Below are positions 36,077 through 51,900 of a DNA stretch of 64,000 nucleotides, piece after piece; the stretch's first letter is position 1, and each line of letters begins with the position of its first letter. The stretch lies in the NCBI GenBank assembly GCA_021613535.1, contig CP075496.1, positions 2,480,001-2,544,000 on the forward strand. Reading direction: 5' to 3'. A program made the translations under genes and the position numbers. This stretch comes from Adineta vaga (lineage: Eukaryota; Rotifera). Below the pieces are notes generated by a model that saw only the letters and a list, made by a program, of their open reading frames with translations, had not been told where the DNA came from and made no database searches.

Positions 36077-36967
36077 ATGAATCCATCATCTTCTCAAACA
36101 ACAATTTCTTCGACATTACCAAAATCTGAATCTGATGCTTATCAACTCGAACAAGAACATGTTCATAAAGTATACAATGAAATTGCAAATAGATTCAGTG
36201 ATTCACGTTATAAACCATGGCCACATGTTGCAGAATTTTTACAGACATTTGCCAGTGCTTCATATGTTCTTGATATTGGATGTGGAAATGGAAAATATAT
36301 GAATGTTAGAAATGATTTAACTATGGTAGAAAATGAAGACCTTTCTTGTTCTATTTGATTTCTTAAAATAGTAGATTGGTTGTGATCGAAGTGAAGGTCT
36401 TTTAAAAATCTGTCGTGATCGTCAATATCAAGTCTTTCTTTCCGATTGTATGACTATTCCTATAGTTAGCAATACATTCGATGGAGCGATATGTATTGCC
36501 GTTATTCATCATATGAGTACTGAAGTAAGAAGTAAATGTATAGAAAATCGATTTGAGAAAAAGAAAATCTTCTTTAGAATCGACGATTAAAAGCTTTACA
36601 AGAAATTGTTCGAATATTGAAAATCAACGGTCAAGCATTAGTTACTGTTTGGGCAAAAGAACAAGCAATTAATGAGAAGAAAAGTACATATGTTAGTAAA
36701 ACTATGAAATCATCTTCATTAACAGAAAATGAATCTTCAGCAACTTCTACGGATGATCAATTAATAATTCATACACCTCGAACAGAATTTCAACGATCTG
36801 ATTGTCTCGTACCATGGATAAAACCCAATGAAACACATCTAAGATATTATCATGTTTTTGTTCAGAATGAATTGGATAATTTATTAAAACAAATTCCAAA
36901 TATTGAAGTTATAAAGTCATTTAATGATGATGGAAATTGGTGTGCGATATTTCGCAAAATTGCTTAG
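36077..36967 (+). CDS. TRMT9B: Trm9/ALKBH8-type tRNA wobble-uridine methyltransferase
   Basis: Three exons, 36077-36325, 36375-36524 and 36578-36967, give 262 residues. It has the family signature YNEIANRFSDSRYKPWPHV, the SAM-binding motif I VLDIGCGNGKYM, then IGCDRSEGLL, DCMTIPIVSNTFDGAICIAVIHH and the conserved WCAIFRK near the C-terminus. It lacks the RRM and AlkB domains of ALKBH8, so it resembles yeast Trm9 and TRMT9B. Yeast Trm9 with Trm112 methylates the carboxymethyl group of cm5U at the wobble position. It is the fourth gene of a tight co-directional row, 159 nt after UFM1, and GAATAG ends directly at its ATG. Confidence 0.92.
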
Positions 36968-37042
36968 ATATGAAAATTGAATAAAAGTATTTTTCTACTC
37001 ATTTAAACAAGAAATATATTTTTGAAACATAAAATTTCTTTA

Positions 37043-37381
37043 TCAAAGTATAAAATAAATAAGCAGAGCAAAAACACAAATAACCAATACTCGAAAGATA
37101 TTTATTATTAACAATAATCTTTCTTGTTTTATACGATTCTTGTCATATCGTGCAGTAAGAAGACTATCTTCTTCATGATCATTATCTGCTTGTGTACAAA
37201 TATTTTCTGCTGTTTTGATGGGAGGATTTCCTGAAGTTATCGTTCGATGACGTTGCGGCATCGATGTTGCTGCTGATGAATACGATGATTCGCGAGTTTC
37301 GGCATTTTGACTCGTATTAATCGTCAATTCAGCTGCAGAAAATGATGCCATAGGAGTTTCAAATGAAAAAGATGAAGACAT
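37043..37381 (-). CDS. Small tail-anchored membrane protein, unknown
   Basis: Single open frame of 112 residues starting MSSSFSFETP. The first 85 residues are polar and Ser/Thr-rich with acidic patches. The C-terminus is one hydrophobic helix (IINIFRVLVICVFALLIYFIL) that ends the protein, preceded by basic residues (KNRIKQER). This is the form of a tail-anchored protein inserted into the ER or mitochondrial outer membrane. I recognise no family. It converges on the tRNA methyltransferase gene, with 75 nt between the stops. Confidence 0.55.
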   Translation of the reverse strand: MSSSFSFETPMASFSAAELTINTSQNAETRESSYSSAATSMPQRHRTITSGNPPIKTAENICTQADNDHEEDSLLTARYDKNRIKQERLLLIINIFRVLVICVFALLIYFIL

Positions 37382-38391
37382 TGCTGATATTTAATGTTAG
37401 ATAACAAAAAAAGAAAGACGAAAGATAATATTATAACATTGCATATGAATCAGAGTTTTTTACTTTTCGTTAAAGATAGATTAAACTTAGTTACATGAAT
37501 TCTTTCGTGCAGATATAATTTTCTTTTCGAATGATACAATATATTTATCGTTCATTAACGCCATTGAATACAGTTAAGTTAATATTCTCATTGATCTCTA
37601 TTCAATCCAACTTCCATAGTAAATACGTATAACCTATGTTCTATATAAAGCAATTCTATTGATATATTTAATTTCATTTGCAAACTTTCATCTCAATGTC
37701 AATAAGACTTGTTACATATATTCAATAATTTATTAAAGAATGTGCGTGTTATGAACAGAAGAAAGAAAAGCAATCTGAATCTTGATATAATCCATCATTT
37801 GAATATTAAAAAAAAACTCATCTCGTATTTTTGACATTTTTCATCGAATTAATTAGATGTATCACTTTCGAAATAACTTCTAATTTTAAATTCATCCTTC
37901 TTTTTTTGTAACGTATCATGTCATGTCTATCAGTTCGAGTTTTATTATAGAAAAAGAAAACAAAAACATAGTCATCATCAAAGAGAACTCTTATACAAAT
38001 AACTAAACATGGCCAATTGACTGGCAAGCAGAAAATGAAAACAAGAAGGCATAGATGCGTGAGTATGAAGAAGAAGAAGAAGAAGAGGAAAAGAAAATCA
38101 TGATAGATGATGAGAATAGAAGAGACAAGACATTTCGGAACCGGGAGAGCACTGTTCGTTCATGAAAACGGAATGTAAAAAGCAAAAGAAGAAAAAAAAA
38201 TCATGTACATCATATGAATGAATATAAGTAATAAAAATCATCACTGGTTTCTTGGTTTTTCGAGTAACATATGAAAGAAAATATAGAACAAAACAAAAAA
38301 ATAGAATGACTTGTTTGCTGTTGCTGTTGTTGGTTTTTCTCTTCTTCGCTAATAACAAAATCAATATCCACACCAGAAAGAAAAGACTAAA
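37382..38391. other. Intergenic region
   Basis: About 1 kb between two minus-strand genes. It is AT-rich, with a GAA run near 38070-38090. Overlapping short open frames on the minus strand here are low-complexity. No gene is supported. Confidence 0.5.
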
Positions 38392-40575
<2,184 letters not shown>

Positions 40576-43500
40576 TTTTTCTTTGAAAGAATAAAACAAA
40601 ACAAAAATAATCCTCCTCAACGATACAGTATGAAACAAAAAACGAATAAAAAAGAAAATAAACTATTATTATATCACCATCGTCATTGTCAATGACAATA
40701 ACGATGATGATAAGAAGAAGCAGGCAAAAACAAAAGACGTAAAAGCAAAAGAAAGCACTAAGTATAGTAAATATTGACTGATATGAGAAAGATTAGACAT
40801 ATGAAGACGAAGGTGACAAATTGATGAGAAAAAACGAGAGGAGAAGATTTGCTCGAAAGACTTTCTTACATAAACTTTTCTTATTTTCCTACTAAAAAAA
40901 ACGGAAAAATATATCATACTAATCTTGCATGTTGTTATTCAAATACAAGCTAAAGAAGAAGAAGAAGAAGGAGAGAAAATAATTGCATTCTACAATAACA
41001 ATACCCGTGCGAAAAACGTTGTCTCGTTTAGATCGATAAGGTCGTCTTCTACGTCTTTTCTTCTTCGTTTTTTTTCAGCATAACACCACACACACACGCA
41101 TTCTACACACAAATACACGCGCACAGAATGCAAAGGACATTGACACGTGCCTTTTCATTTTCTTCTTCTTCTATGTTCTAGTCAGCCATCAAAACTCAAT
41201 GGATGCTCGCGTTCGACATGTATACTATTTCTCTCTCTCTCTCTTCTCCTTCTTCGTTTTTCATATTCTACATCGTTGTTGTTTTCTTATTTGCTACTAA
41301 TAATAAGAATCATATTTATTGAATATCTTTATGGACTCGTTGCTTTTATAATACACATATCTATGCGAAATATCTGCATATTTGTCTGCTCTGTTATATT
41401 TTAATTTGGAAAAGAATGCACGTCTTTTGTTACTTATTTTTTTGTAAATATTATATAAGTAAAGAAACCTTAGTAAATCTCTCACCTGATATTTTCGATT
41501 GTTTCGTCCATTTTTTATGTAATTTAAACATAAAGATAGATTTCTCGACTGATTATCTTCTAATCTTGCTTGATATTATTCAAGAAAAGACATAGAATGT
41601 TGTTGTCTTTTCTGAAAGTTGTATCGGTTTAGTTAATACATCGTTATCATCATAGACATCTGTCTTCTATTCTCTCCCATTTTTCTTCTTTATTTTTGCT
41701 CTTTCGTTGGACTATCTCTATCATCCAATCTATGCTTTGACATAGCTTGCTATACATAGTTAATGAATGACGACTAGAAAACCTTAGTCTACAGCAGCAA
41801 CTAATTATTATTATTCGTCTTGATAGAAACGAGACAGACGAAGAAATATCTGTTAGAATAGTTGATAAATCGATATTTTCGACAGAAAACCAGAGAATAT
41901 GAAAAACAGAAAAATAGGCAAATATTATTCTATTCGTTAACAACATGGATGATACTGAGAAGGTCAGGGGTGTTCGAACATTAACGTACCAAACCATTTC
42001 AGCATCTTGCTAGTATAATAATTATGATAAAATCAATAAGATCTAATCGTAGGCGGATATGTGTATTTATGTATATGATCAATGCTTGTTTTTCTTTGTT
42101 TGACACCTTAATATAATGATGATGGTAATGTGTTATCTCGAATAGAGTGTGAAAGTGAACATATGTCAGTTAGTAGAATTCATCTCTATTCATTTTTGTT
42201 GTCGAAACGATAATGGCAGTAATAGATAGATAGATAGGAAGAAGAAGAACAAGAAGAGAAAACCTAAGTGCTCGTGATACGAAAATGAACAAAAGATAGA
42301 CGAGAAAAACTTTCTTGAAAGAATGTCGTAGACATCACAAAAGCATCTAACTTGTCGTCTTTGTTTTTTATTACACCATTCGTCTAGTGTATTGAAACTA
42401 TAGATGTACTTGAATTTTTCTTTTGATTTCCGCCGTACGTATGTTTCATGTCTCATTCTATACATCCCTTTGGCGAGACACATATTCATCTAATCTAGAT
42501 TGAGTGATTCTGTCTGTCTAGCTAAGAAAACACAAGAATCTCAAGAAACTAATAGAAAGGAAAAAAAATCAAAAGCAATGACGATGATATTATTATCGAT
42601 TGATTATAGAATCTCGGTCATCTATCTAAATCAGTTTATAAAGTAGAAGACATCTATGACGGATTTTGACATTGTTTCTTATTGATTACTTTATTAGATG
42701 ATACAATTGTTGTTGCTGTTATTGTTTTTTTTACAAATATACTCGTCATCCTATTATTAGTTTACGCATAGACGTCTAGATTATCAATGTAGCACAACAA
42801 GAATATCTCCGATGTATTATTTGAATTGACGTAAACTATTTTTCTTTAGGAAATAGACATATGATTGTTTCTGGCTTCATGAAAATACCTTCAATTCTTC
42901 TTTCATATGTAGACATCTTATTTCTGAACCAAAAATATCGATGTTAAAGTTGATATTTTATATTCTAGACATGTCAACACTGATTGAATATCATCATTAT
43001 CATCATTAAATTACTAGTTGAAAAATAAATCTTCCAAAATAACTATTCTATATGATTTTTACCGTTTTTCTTCTTAGGAAATGTATTAAATAGCTAATGC
43101 ATCATTCGTGCGTGCGATTGCCTGTTATTAAATCGTTTTTCATGTCATCCTATTCCAAGCAATTAACTATGATCATCTACATACAATAATAATATAACTA
43201 CACAGTTTTTTAACAAGACAAGCAGATAAGTTCTTTTACTCGATCATACTCTATAAGACGACTAAAGTGATACTAATAGAAATGGACATTTGCTTGTCCA
43301 TTTAGATAATTGATATTATCAACTATAGACACTATGTTTATTTATATTATAGTACAATCGAATCAAAGATCTCGATCTAGAAAATCAAAACACAAAAGTA
43401 TTCTCTTATTCTCTACCTATTCTATAAAGAACATTACGAAATAAAACTATATTTATGAATAAATAATTAATAATGTTAGTCTATAGAATATAAAATCTAA

Positions 43501-44655
43501 CGAATACTTGAAAGAGAATAATGAAGTCGTATGCTGAAGATTCAAGAACTAAATAACATGTCAAGTAACACGTTCACGAACAAATAATGAATACAAATGA
43601 GTATCTTGAAAAAGAAATTTCAGGACTTACTTGAAGTTGAGAAGCACATCATTAGTATGAAAAATACAGAAGATTTCAATATGAAGTAAATTCTTTTCAG
43701 TTCAAATACAAATGAGATCACAATGGCAATGTCTATATTTGAACTAACGCTTAGCGTTTTTCTTTTTAAGTGAGTGTGCACAACTACTTATTTACTCTGT
43801 TTTTCCTGCCTCCCTCATCTTTCTCTCTCTATCTCTCTGTGTGTCTCGTTCGTTCTCTCTTAGTCACATACAATTTCCATCGTTTGCTAACGTATCTGTT
43901 CATAATTGTAAGAAGGAAAAAGAAAAGTAGATCTACTCAACATGGCTTTTCAATAACGAGTGTCAACTACTTTCTTTTACTCTGTTCCGCTTTTCCTACT
44001 AAATCAGAATCGACAATTCCTAAGTTCAAACATCAAAGATCAGAAAAAAACGAAAGAAAGACAGCATTCTTCATCTTCTTCTTCACATTATTACAATCGT
44101 CTATCTTCCGTCAATCTCACAAATATAGACTTACATTAGTTGATGTTGTCTATGTGAATATATGCAAAGCTTGTTCTTATAAACAGAAAAACGAGTGAGA
44201 AAGACAAAGCACAGTAGGAGTGCAACGTGAGGCGACGAATGCCTTTGGCTGAATTTATTTCTCTACTCTCTATGACATCGCAAATTATCGTGCATGTTTC
44301 TTGTTGTTTTTTTTGCTCGTTTGTTCTTATGATATTGACACAAACGGCTGAAGCAGACGAAACGTTTTGTTTTTGTCGTTTTTCTCACGTTATCTTACTC
44401 TTTTCTTTCGCCTGTTTTCTTCTGATTGTTGTCTCTCTGCATGTGCATCGGCAGTGATTGGAAATAGAACAGTAGTGCGCAGAAATATTTATCAAGAACT
44501 ATGTAAATACATCGAACGATTGCATTTGAGAAGAGAAAAAAAATATTAGTTCCTGTCTTTGATCATGTTCATTGAATAGAAAGAAATTTTGTCAAAGAGA
44601 ATAATTTCTTAATGAATGTTTCATATCATTGTAAATTTGTTTATAGGAATAGATT
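40576..44655. other. Large gene-poor region
   Basis: About 4 kb with no gene I can support. It lies upstream of the PX kinase gene, so the left part likely holds its promoter. There is a CA-rich tract at 41082-41125. Open frames at 43770-44198, 44227-44549 and others have biased, low-complexity translations, and none joins through splice sites to another coding exon. A non-coding RNA or an untranslated exon cannot be excluded. Confidence 0.5.
41082..41125. repeat. CA-rich simple repeat
   Basis: Interrupted CA dinucleotides (CACCACACACACACGC and further CACA and CGCG units). Confidence 0.6.
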
Positions 44656-47356
44656 TCATTTTTTTAATAAACATAATTCAGCTATTGAAGATTTTAATTG
44701 ATTATCTTGTTTTAATGATTGATGTAAATAGAATCTTGAAGAGATTTTCAATGATGGATTAATCAGAGAAGAAAGAATAGATATCTTTCCCATAAGAATA
44801 TCTAAACGTTTGTAAAGAATAATATTATAATGAGTTTTGCAAATGAGACGATAAATAATCGATGAAGTTTTTTGTAAAAAATCCCTTGGATATTCTTGAT
44901 GATTTTCTATAAGGAAAAAGAAAAAGAAAACATTCTAAGAAAGCATTCAAAGTTCGATTTCAACAATTTTATATTAAATCTAGACATAAATATCAAGTGT
45001 TCATTAACGCAGCACTTCAATGAATCTTTATTCAAGAATAAGAATCAATATGTTGTGAGTGAATAGATTTTTCTTTATTAAAATTGAAAATATTGTGTCT
45101 CTAAGTCGAGCTTTTTTCTTACTGTGTAGGATTGATTTTTGATGAGAATTGATTAATATTTGTTGATGAATTTGATATTGATAATCATTTGTTTTCTTCT
45201 TTTGTTTGAATAATTCGTTTTGTAAATGACAAATAATTTGTTTCATCTCAGGTGGTTTTGTTTGATGAATATTAGATAAAATTTGATTTCGAATTTTTTG
45301 GATTTGATTCAACAATTGCTGATGAGATAAATGACGTTTATCAAGTGTGACTTGATTGATTTCAATATGTTTATTAATTAATAAGATTAAATGTTGTTTT
45401 GTAAGAAGAAAATGAGTTATTTTTTGTTTTTCTTGAATTGATTGTTGAGATTTTTGTTGATTTAACTCCATGATACACTTCATACGATCATATTGTTTGG
45501 AAATATTCGATATTTGTTGTTGTTGAACAAGAGATTTGTCTTGAACTGAATGAAGGTATTCAATAGAATGAATTCGTTGTTTATCTATATTCAATATTTG
45601 ATTTGATATGAATGATGTATTCGTTTTAATTAAAGAAATCTTTTGTTTTAATTCTTGAAAAATCATTTGATTTGAATGTAAAATTCTCTTCATTCGATAT
45701 AATTTCATATTCAATGAAGTTTTACTTTCATCTTCTTGATTCATCTCAATTCCATTATCTTTTTCTCTTCTAAATTCAAATCAATTTCCTTATTTTTTCT
45801 CTCAAGATACTTTATTTCATACCGTCGTTGTATATAAAAATGAATATCACATTCAAATGCGACAAGATTCGATGTCGATTGATTTAATTGTTGAAAATAT
45901 TGATTTGTATAATTAATTTCTTGTTGAATTTTTCCAAGTCTTTGAACAAATTCTACTAAACGTTGTCGATTTAGATTCAAATGAATGATCCATTGATCAT
46001 GTAATCTTTCATAATGAAGTATTTTTTCTCGTTGTTCTTTAACAAGTGAAATATATTCTTGTATTGTACTTTGGAATAGATGAATTTCTTGTTGAGAATG
46101 ATAGTGAACTGTTGTTAGATGTGAATGTTGTTTAATTGCTTGATGAAGATTTTGTTTGATATTTTCAGTTGATTTAGAAATGGTGTTCAAGGAACGAGTT
46201 GATGAGAATTTAGTCTGATGATGTTCAAGTTGAATCAATTGATTCTGAAGAAAATAAAAATGAATATTATGCAATGATTTGTTTGGCAGGAGAGATTTTT
46301 CCCGACTTTTAATTGATGATTTTGTCGATTATGAATGGATAAGATTTGATTTTTATTTTTGAATTCAATTCGAATTTTCATGATGATACGGATAGTGTTT
46401 TGTTTTATTTCTTTTTCTTGTTCAATTTCATTCTGTTTGGTTTGTATTATTTCATTTAAATTTCTCCTATTTATATTCAATTCTATCTGTTTAGTCTCAT
46501 TGATTTTGAGATGTTTTATTTGATCGAATAATTTTGTATTCAAATCTTTATTTTGTCGTTTTAATTCTATTGAAATCTTTGCTTCTCGTTGAATGTCATC
46601 TTGAATCAATTGATAATCATTTTTCGACGATTTTTTATCGATAAACGAAGTTAATTTCTGTTGATCTTCAAGATAATTCTTCAATTGATGTTCTTGTTCA
46701 TAATTTGATTGAAGATTAAGTTTGAGTGTATGTTGAATATTCAGTAATTCTTTTTCAGTCTGATGAATATGTTGTTGAAGATAATAAACTTGAATTTGCA
46801 TGGAAAAATAATTAAGTTTTTTTCGATTTAATTTCTCTTGAAGATCTTCGCCTACAACACTGATATACAGAATAACACTTCAAAAAGAGTGAAGAGGAAA
46901 AGGTTGAATACGTGTCTGATGAAGATCGTTTATTTGTTCTTTTAAATGAGTTATTGAGGAGATATTATCATTAGAATTCTTCTTTTCATAAGGATTAAAT
47001 TCTAAATCTTTAATATTTTGTTCGAATTCTTTTAAATTCTGATTTGTTGTATCATAATTCTGATGAATATCTGCTAAGATTTGGTGGCCTTGTTTAAGTA
47101 TTTTATGAATTCGATAAGCAACGTTTGTTTGTTGACAAGTGACTACAATATCAAGTCGATGTAAGTCTTCACGAATACGTTGTTCTTGCAAGACAAGAGC
47201 ATGTTGATTAATTACAGAATAATGAAAATATTGATAGAGAGATAACCAATATTGATGATAACGATTTCGAATTGTTTCATCAGGAATTTGATGAAGAGCA
47301 TTGAGAAAATTTGTATTATATAAATATGTTGATGAGAGTTGATCGGTTATGGACAT
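44656..47356 (-). CDS. Long coiled-coil protein, probably axonemal or centrosomal
   Basis: Five exons, 47356-46912, 46851-46307, 46244-45823, 45769-45123 and 44906-44656, give 769 residues with all phases agreeing. What first looks like a frameshift near 45743 is resolved by a 53-nt GT-AG intron (45822-45770). The protein is almost entirely helical: rich in Gln, Lys, Glu, Ile and Leu, with heptad-like spacing, and free of Pro and Gly over long stretches. Only the N-terminus (about 40 residues) is less regular. It has no membrane helix or enzyme motif. Its length and layout resemble CCDC146/CFAP-type cilia proteins, but I cannot name it with confidence. The donor of the second intron (GTCGGG) is weak. 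Confidence 0.75.
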
Positions 47357-47464
47357 TAGATTTAGAGAGAAGACTAATATTCTTAGCAACGAAATATGAT
47401 ATTGAAATTATTAAGAAAACAAAAATAAGACGCGCATCGTATTATATTACGAGGAAAATTACAA

Positions 47465-48528
47465 TTATTGTTCAAATATGAGTAGAAAATTGAATGATAC
47501 AAAGAAAAGTAGGTAAATGATTGATATTTCGATAATGTTTCCATGTGAGTTCATATCAATCCAATATGATTTATTTGTAAAAGATTCGATCCAATCTTTA
47601 TATGCAGCTACACGTGTATAAATACCTGAATAATTTGCAAGTGCACATCCGCGACCGCTACTAGTTATACCTGCTAAAATCCATTGATTTGTCGGTGCAA
47701 AGTATAACATCAATGGACCTCCTGAATCGCCTTGACATGCATCTAGAAAACTCACATGAAAGATGACAATAAATACACTAAAGTAGATCATAACTATTTA
47801 CCTTTACTACCACCTTGCACACCAGCACAAAATTGTACTGTTTTATTAGCAAGTAATATACTACAAGTAGCTGCCCGATAGTCAATTGTATTTAATGTAA
47901 CTTGTTGTAAATTCTCTGGTGCTATACCACCACTAGATAATCTTCCCCAACCAACTGTAACAACCTATCAAATGAAAACGATTAATAACTTTATAAGTTA
48001 ATAAAACGAAGAAAAACAACCCCTTACATCCTCATTTGAACGTGGCCATTCATCAGATTCTAAAATTGATTGATTAATAAAAGGCATACAGATTGTACTG
48101 ATTTGATTATCACTCATATTAAGTGGAGAAGAAAGTTTTAATAAAGATATATCATTAGCAAAAGTCAAAGAATTAAAATTAGGATGTATAATTGTTTCTG
48201 AGACCATTTTTACTTGTGTACCTAACCATCGAGCATTCGATCCAGCATAAACAGTAATTGATGCTCCTAAAAAATTGTATACACAATGTGCAGCTGTTAT
48301 TATCCAAGAATCTGATATAATTGATCCACCACATAAAAGACCATCTGAAATTAATAGTGAGACAGTCCATCCCCAAGCTGCTAAATCAGCTTGTTCTCCA
48401 TTAACAATACGACTAATTGATACTTGATTGAAAGAACATCCACAAACAGCATTTGGATCACATGGATAATTAATTTGGTCAGTTGATCGAACAACTACCA
48501 ACAATATTAAGATATAGTAAAACATCAT
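47465..48528 (-). CDS. Trypsin-like serine protease (S1), possibly membrane-anchored
   Basis: Three exons, 48528-48028, 47964-47802 and 47742-47465, give 313 residues. A signal peptide ([13 protein letters not shown]) and a short Cys-rich pro-region lead to the activation site SR|IVNGEQA. The catalytic triad is complete: His in ITAAHC, Asp in NDISLLKL, Ser in CQGDSGGPL. The residue six before the active Ser is Asp (DACQGDSGG), which gives trypsin-like preference for Arg/Lys. The C-terminus ends in a hydrophobic stretch ([16 protein letters not shown]), suggesting a membrane or GPI anchor as in prostasin or testisin; that is inference. It starts 450 nt from the exchanger gene, which runs the other way. 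Confidence 0.92.
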
Positions 48529-48978
48529 ATCGTCTCGATAAAATCGAATTTTTCGAATGAAATCTTTATTCCAAAGAAGAAATCAGTAAACAAACTTTGT
48601 GTTATTCTTTCAACTATTGGAGACGTCTACTTATTTCTCGTCGAGAAATGAATTTATAAGGAATGACGCATATTTTGAAAGCATGACAAACAAAAAATAT
48701 ACAGCAAGTCTTTTTTTTCTTGAATCAACTTTCGGTTATAATCAATAATACGAATGAAAATAAAACAGAATTAAACAATGTCTCATTCGATTTATATGTT
48801 GCTCATGAATTATTTTTGTCTAATAATATATTTTTATTAGAATTAAAGTCATATTTTGTGAATGAATACAAAGTCTTTTCTCTCATCATACTGAATTCAA
48901 ACTTACGATTGATTCATTTCATTACTGAAGTGACATTGATAAGTATCTAATTAGAATTTATGTCATCGTGATAAAAAG
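48529..48978. promoter_or_regulatory. Divergent upstream region of protease and exchanger genes
   Basis: 450 nt between two divergent start codons, so it should hold both promoters. An open frame at 48720-48950 has no features or splice links that support it. No clear motif noted. Confidence 0.4.
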
Positions 48979-51900
48979 ATGTCTGACGAACATCTAATCG
49001 ATTTCGTTATTGATTTTCGTCTATGTAATACATCAAAGATTGAAGACGACGAAAATGGACATCATGCACCATATAAACTCATGTTTCTCTTTTTCATCTT
49101 ATTTATTGGCTGTAAGTCATTAACTTTTTCGAAATTTTATAGTTTCATATTGATTTTCCATGAAAGGTCTATTTAAAACAATGTTAGCTTCATTACGTAT
49201 TCCATATACAGGTGTCATTCTGCTTCTTGGTTTTTTCGGTGGCATTCTTTTCAATATTTTCAGCAATGATGATACATTTCTTAACATAACAACAAAATCA
49301 CCTGATCTACTTATAGCTATTTTTCTTCCAACATTAGTATTTGAATGCGCTTATCGTACGGAATATCATGCATTTATGAAATCATTCTATATAATTTTAT
49401 TCATCTCAAGTGTTGCTTACTTTATCTCAATGTTTAGTATTTCTTTGATGAATAAACATGTATTTTTCTTTCAACAATGGACGTTTCTTCAATCTTTAAT
49501 CTTAGGTATTATTGTTAGTATAACACGATCAATAACTTTAATGCGTCAAGCAGGTTTATCATACTTCATTTTTGTGAAATCTTAATATATAATATAAGCT
49601 TCGATTTGATTTAGAACAGATTATGGGAAAATGAAACGATTAAATATTCTTTTTGAAGGTGAAGCTGTCATTAACAATAGTTTAGCAATTATTTTATTTA
49701 ATGGAATGAAAACTTTCGTTATTAATGATCATATATGGAATAGTAGGATTGAATTGTTAATTAGAGAATGTAGATCATTGTAGAATTCTATTTTAGCAAT
49801 GAAATTTTTCCAAACTATTTCAGTTTCATTGATTGGAGGTATTAGTCTTGGTGGTATGACTGGCTTTTTACAAATTATCGGTTTACCTTACTTTTATGAT
49901 GATCCAATTAGTGAAGTAACGATTACTATTGCTGTACCTTATATGCTCTATTGGATATGTAAAAGCATATCTTGATCGAATATGTAAAGATTTCTTTTGA
50001 GAACGAGACTTTATTTCAGGTGAACAAGTAAATTTCTCTGGTATTCTTGCAATTGTTGTTTTGGGTCTTCTATTATCAAATTATAAAACAGCAATTAGTT
50101 CAGAAGCAACTATTTTTATGGAAAAGTATAATTGTTGTTATTATTTCTATTTCATTTCGAAACTATTTTCAATGAATAGATTCTGGGATATGTTAACATT
50201 GATTGCGAATACAATTATCTATTTATTAACTGCATTAGTATACAGATATCTATATTTCGTTATTTATTTAAATTGAAGAGATTTTTCTAGACTATTGCAG
50301 AATTTATCAAACCTAATACACGAATTTTCTTTGAAGGCAAGACAATCTTCTATGAAATAGGACTTGCTAGTAAGTTTTATCAATAAATATCTTCTTTATC
50401 AATCATGATATTTCAGTGATCAATTATTTGATCTGTTATCTGATCAGGTATGTCTATGTATAACTAAATCAAAGATTTGCATGTCTTGATAAATGATAGA
50501 CTTGTAACTTTAATGATTTTAACATTATGTCGAATATATCATTTATCATGGAAAGAATGTTTGTTAGCTACTTTGGGTGGTTTTAAAGGATCTATATGTT
50601 TATTACTCTCATTGGCATTTGCAAGTGAATTTCAACTAGCTAAACAACAAGTTAAACATCATTCATCAAAATTCGCAGTAACAAAACAATAAAAATTTTC
50701 TATATTATTTCTCTAAAAAAAAACGAAGCAATTTTAGTATCAAATTATAATTCATACAACAATAATTGTTTTTCTTTCCAGTTGTATCAATTCATCTTAT
50801 TCATTTCTATTAAAAATATTAGGTAAATCAATAATCGATCACGAGATATTTCACAAGTTGTTTTCTACGTACAAAAGATTTTACAACGATGTCTTCAACT
50901 AAATATCGTTACATGGAACAATGTATCGAATCCTTACATGCTCTTGTACATGATAAAATTCGATTGTTAAAAACAAATAAATATTTAGCAAATGCTGATT
51001 GGATTTTTATTGAAAAGAATTTTCTAATTGATATGATTAATAAAAATGAAATTGCACGTTCCAATTATCATCTTAATCAAATGGAATATGAAGATTTATT
51101 TGAAGAAGCAAGAATTCGTATAATTAATATACAGAAAGTTTGAATATAATATGGTTTTATTTAAACAATAATGATTAAGTTTTGAATTTAGACGAGTTTC
51201 TGGAAACAATATAGAGATTATGAGATATCAACACAAGCTGTTCGGATTCTATCATCATTGAGTGATTTCGCTATGGATAGAAAAGGACAATATATTAGTA
51301 TTGATCAATTGAAATATTATTATAAGTAAGATGATTGTTTTTTGTGAGATTGTTATATGATTTGAAAGATGATGTTTTCAAGGCCGAGAACGTTTGATTT
51401 TATATGGAAACATTTGGTACGTAAGATAATTAACATTCAATTTAGAATAGATGTGTCCATGTAGAGAGCTTTGATGAAAAAAGTACATTTATGGATTTAT
51501 AATGATTGGCGAAAATATCAGAAGATACCCGAAGATAAATGGCGTTTGTTTTGTTTCAATATCCTCAATCATAAACGATTCTATTGGTTTATCGCATGTG
51601 TCATACTCTTCAATGTTTGTATCTCGAAAATTGGTTGTATTCAGAAAAAAGGACAATCGGTGTGTTTCTTTTAGATTATATTAGCCATTATTCGAATTGC
51701 TGTTAATCTATCTGATAAATTTCATTTAATTCTCGCGATTATTCAAAGTATTTGTATAGTTATTTATTTGATGGAATTCATGATAAAAGTTAGTTGCTTA
51801 TCTTCGATTATTAGAATGTGTTTGATCTGTTTTAAACAGATATTTACGTTTGGTTTACTAATTTATTTTCGAACATGGATTGATTATCGAATTGAATTGA

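Noticed and set aside
43770-44549. Long open frames in the 40.6-44.6 kb region.
   Set aside because: Translations are low-complexity with no domain, no splice partners and no clear upstream signal.
45741-45830. Apparent frameshift in the coiled-coil gene (two overlapping frames meeting at ATGA).
   Set aside because: A 53-nt intron, 45822-45770, with donor GTATGA and acceptor TTTAG joins the frames in phase.
50822-50905. Apparent frameshift in the SLC9C gene after LLKILG.
   Set aside because: A 55-nt intron, 50823-50877, with donor GTAAAT and acceptor AAAAG restores the frame.
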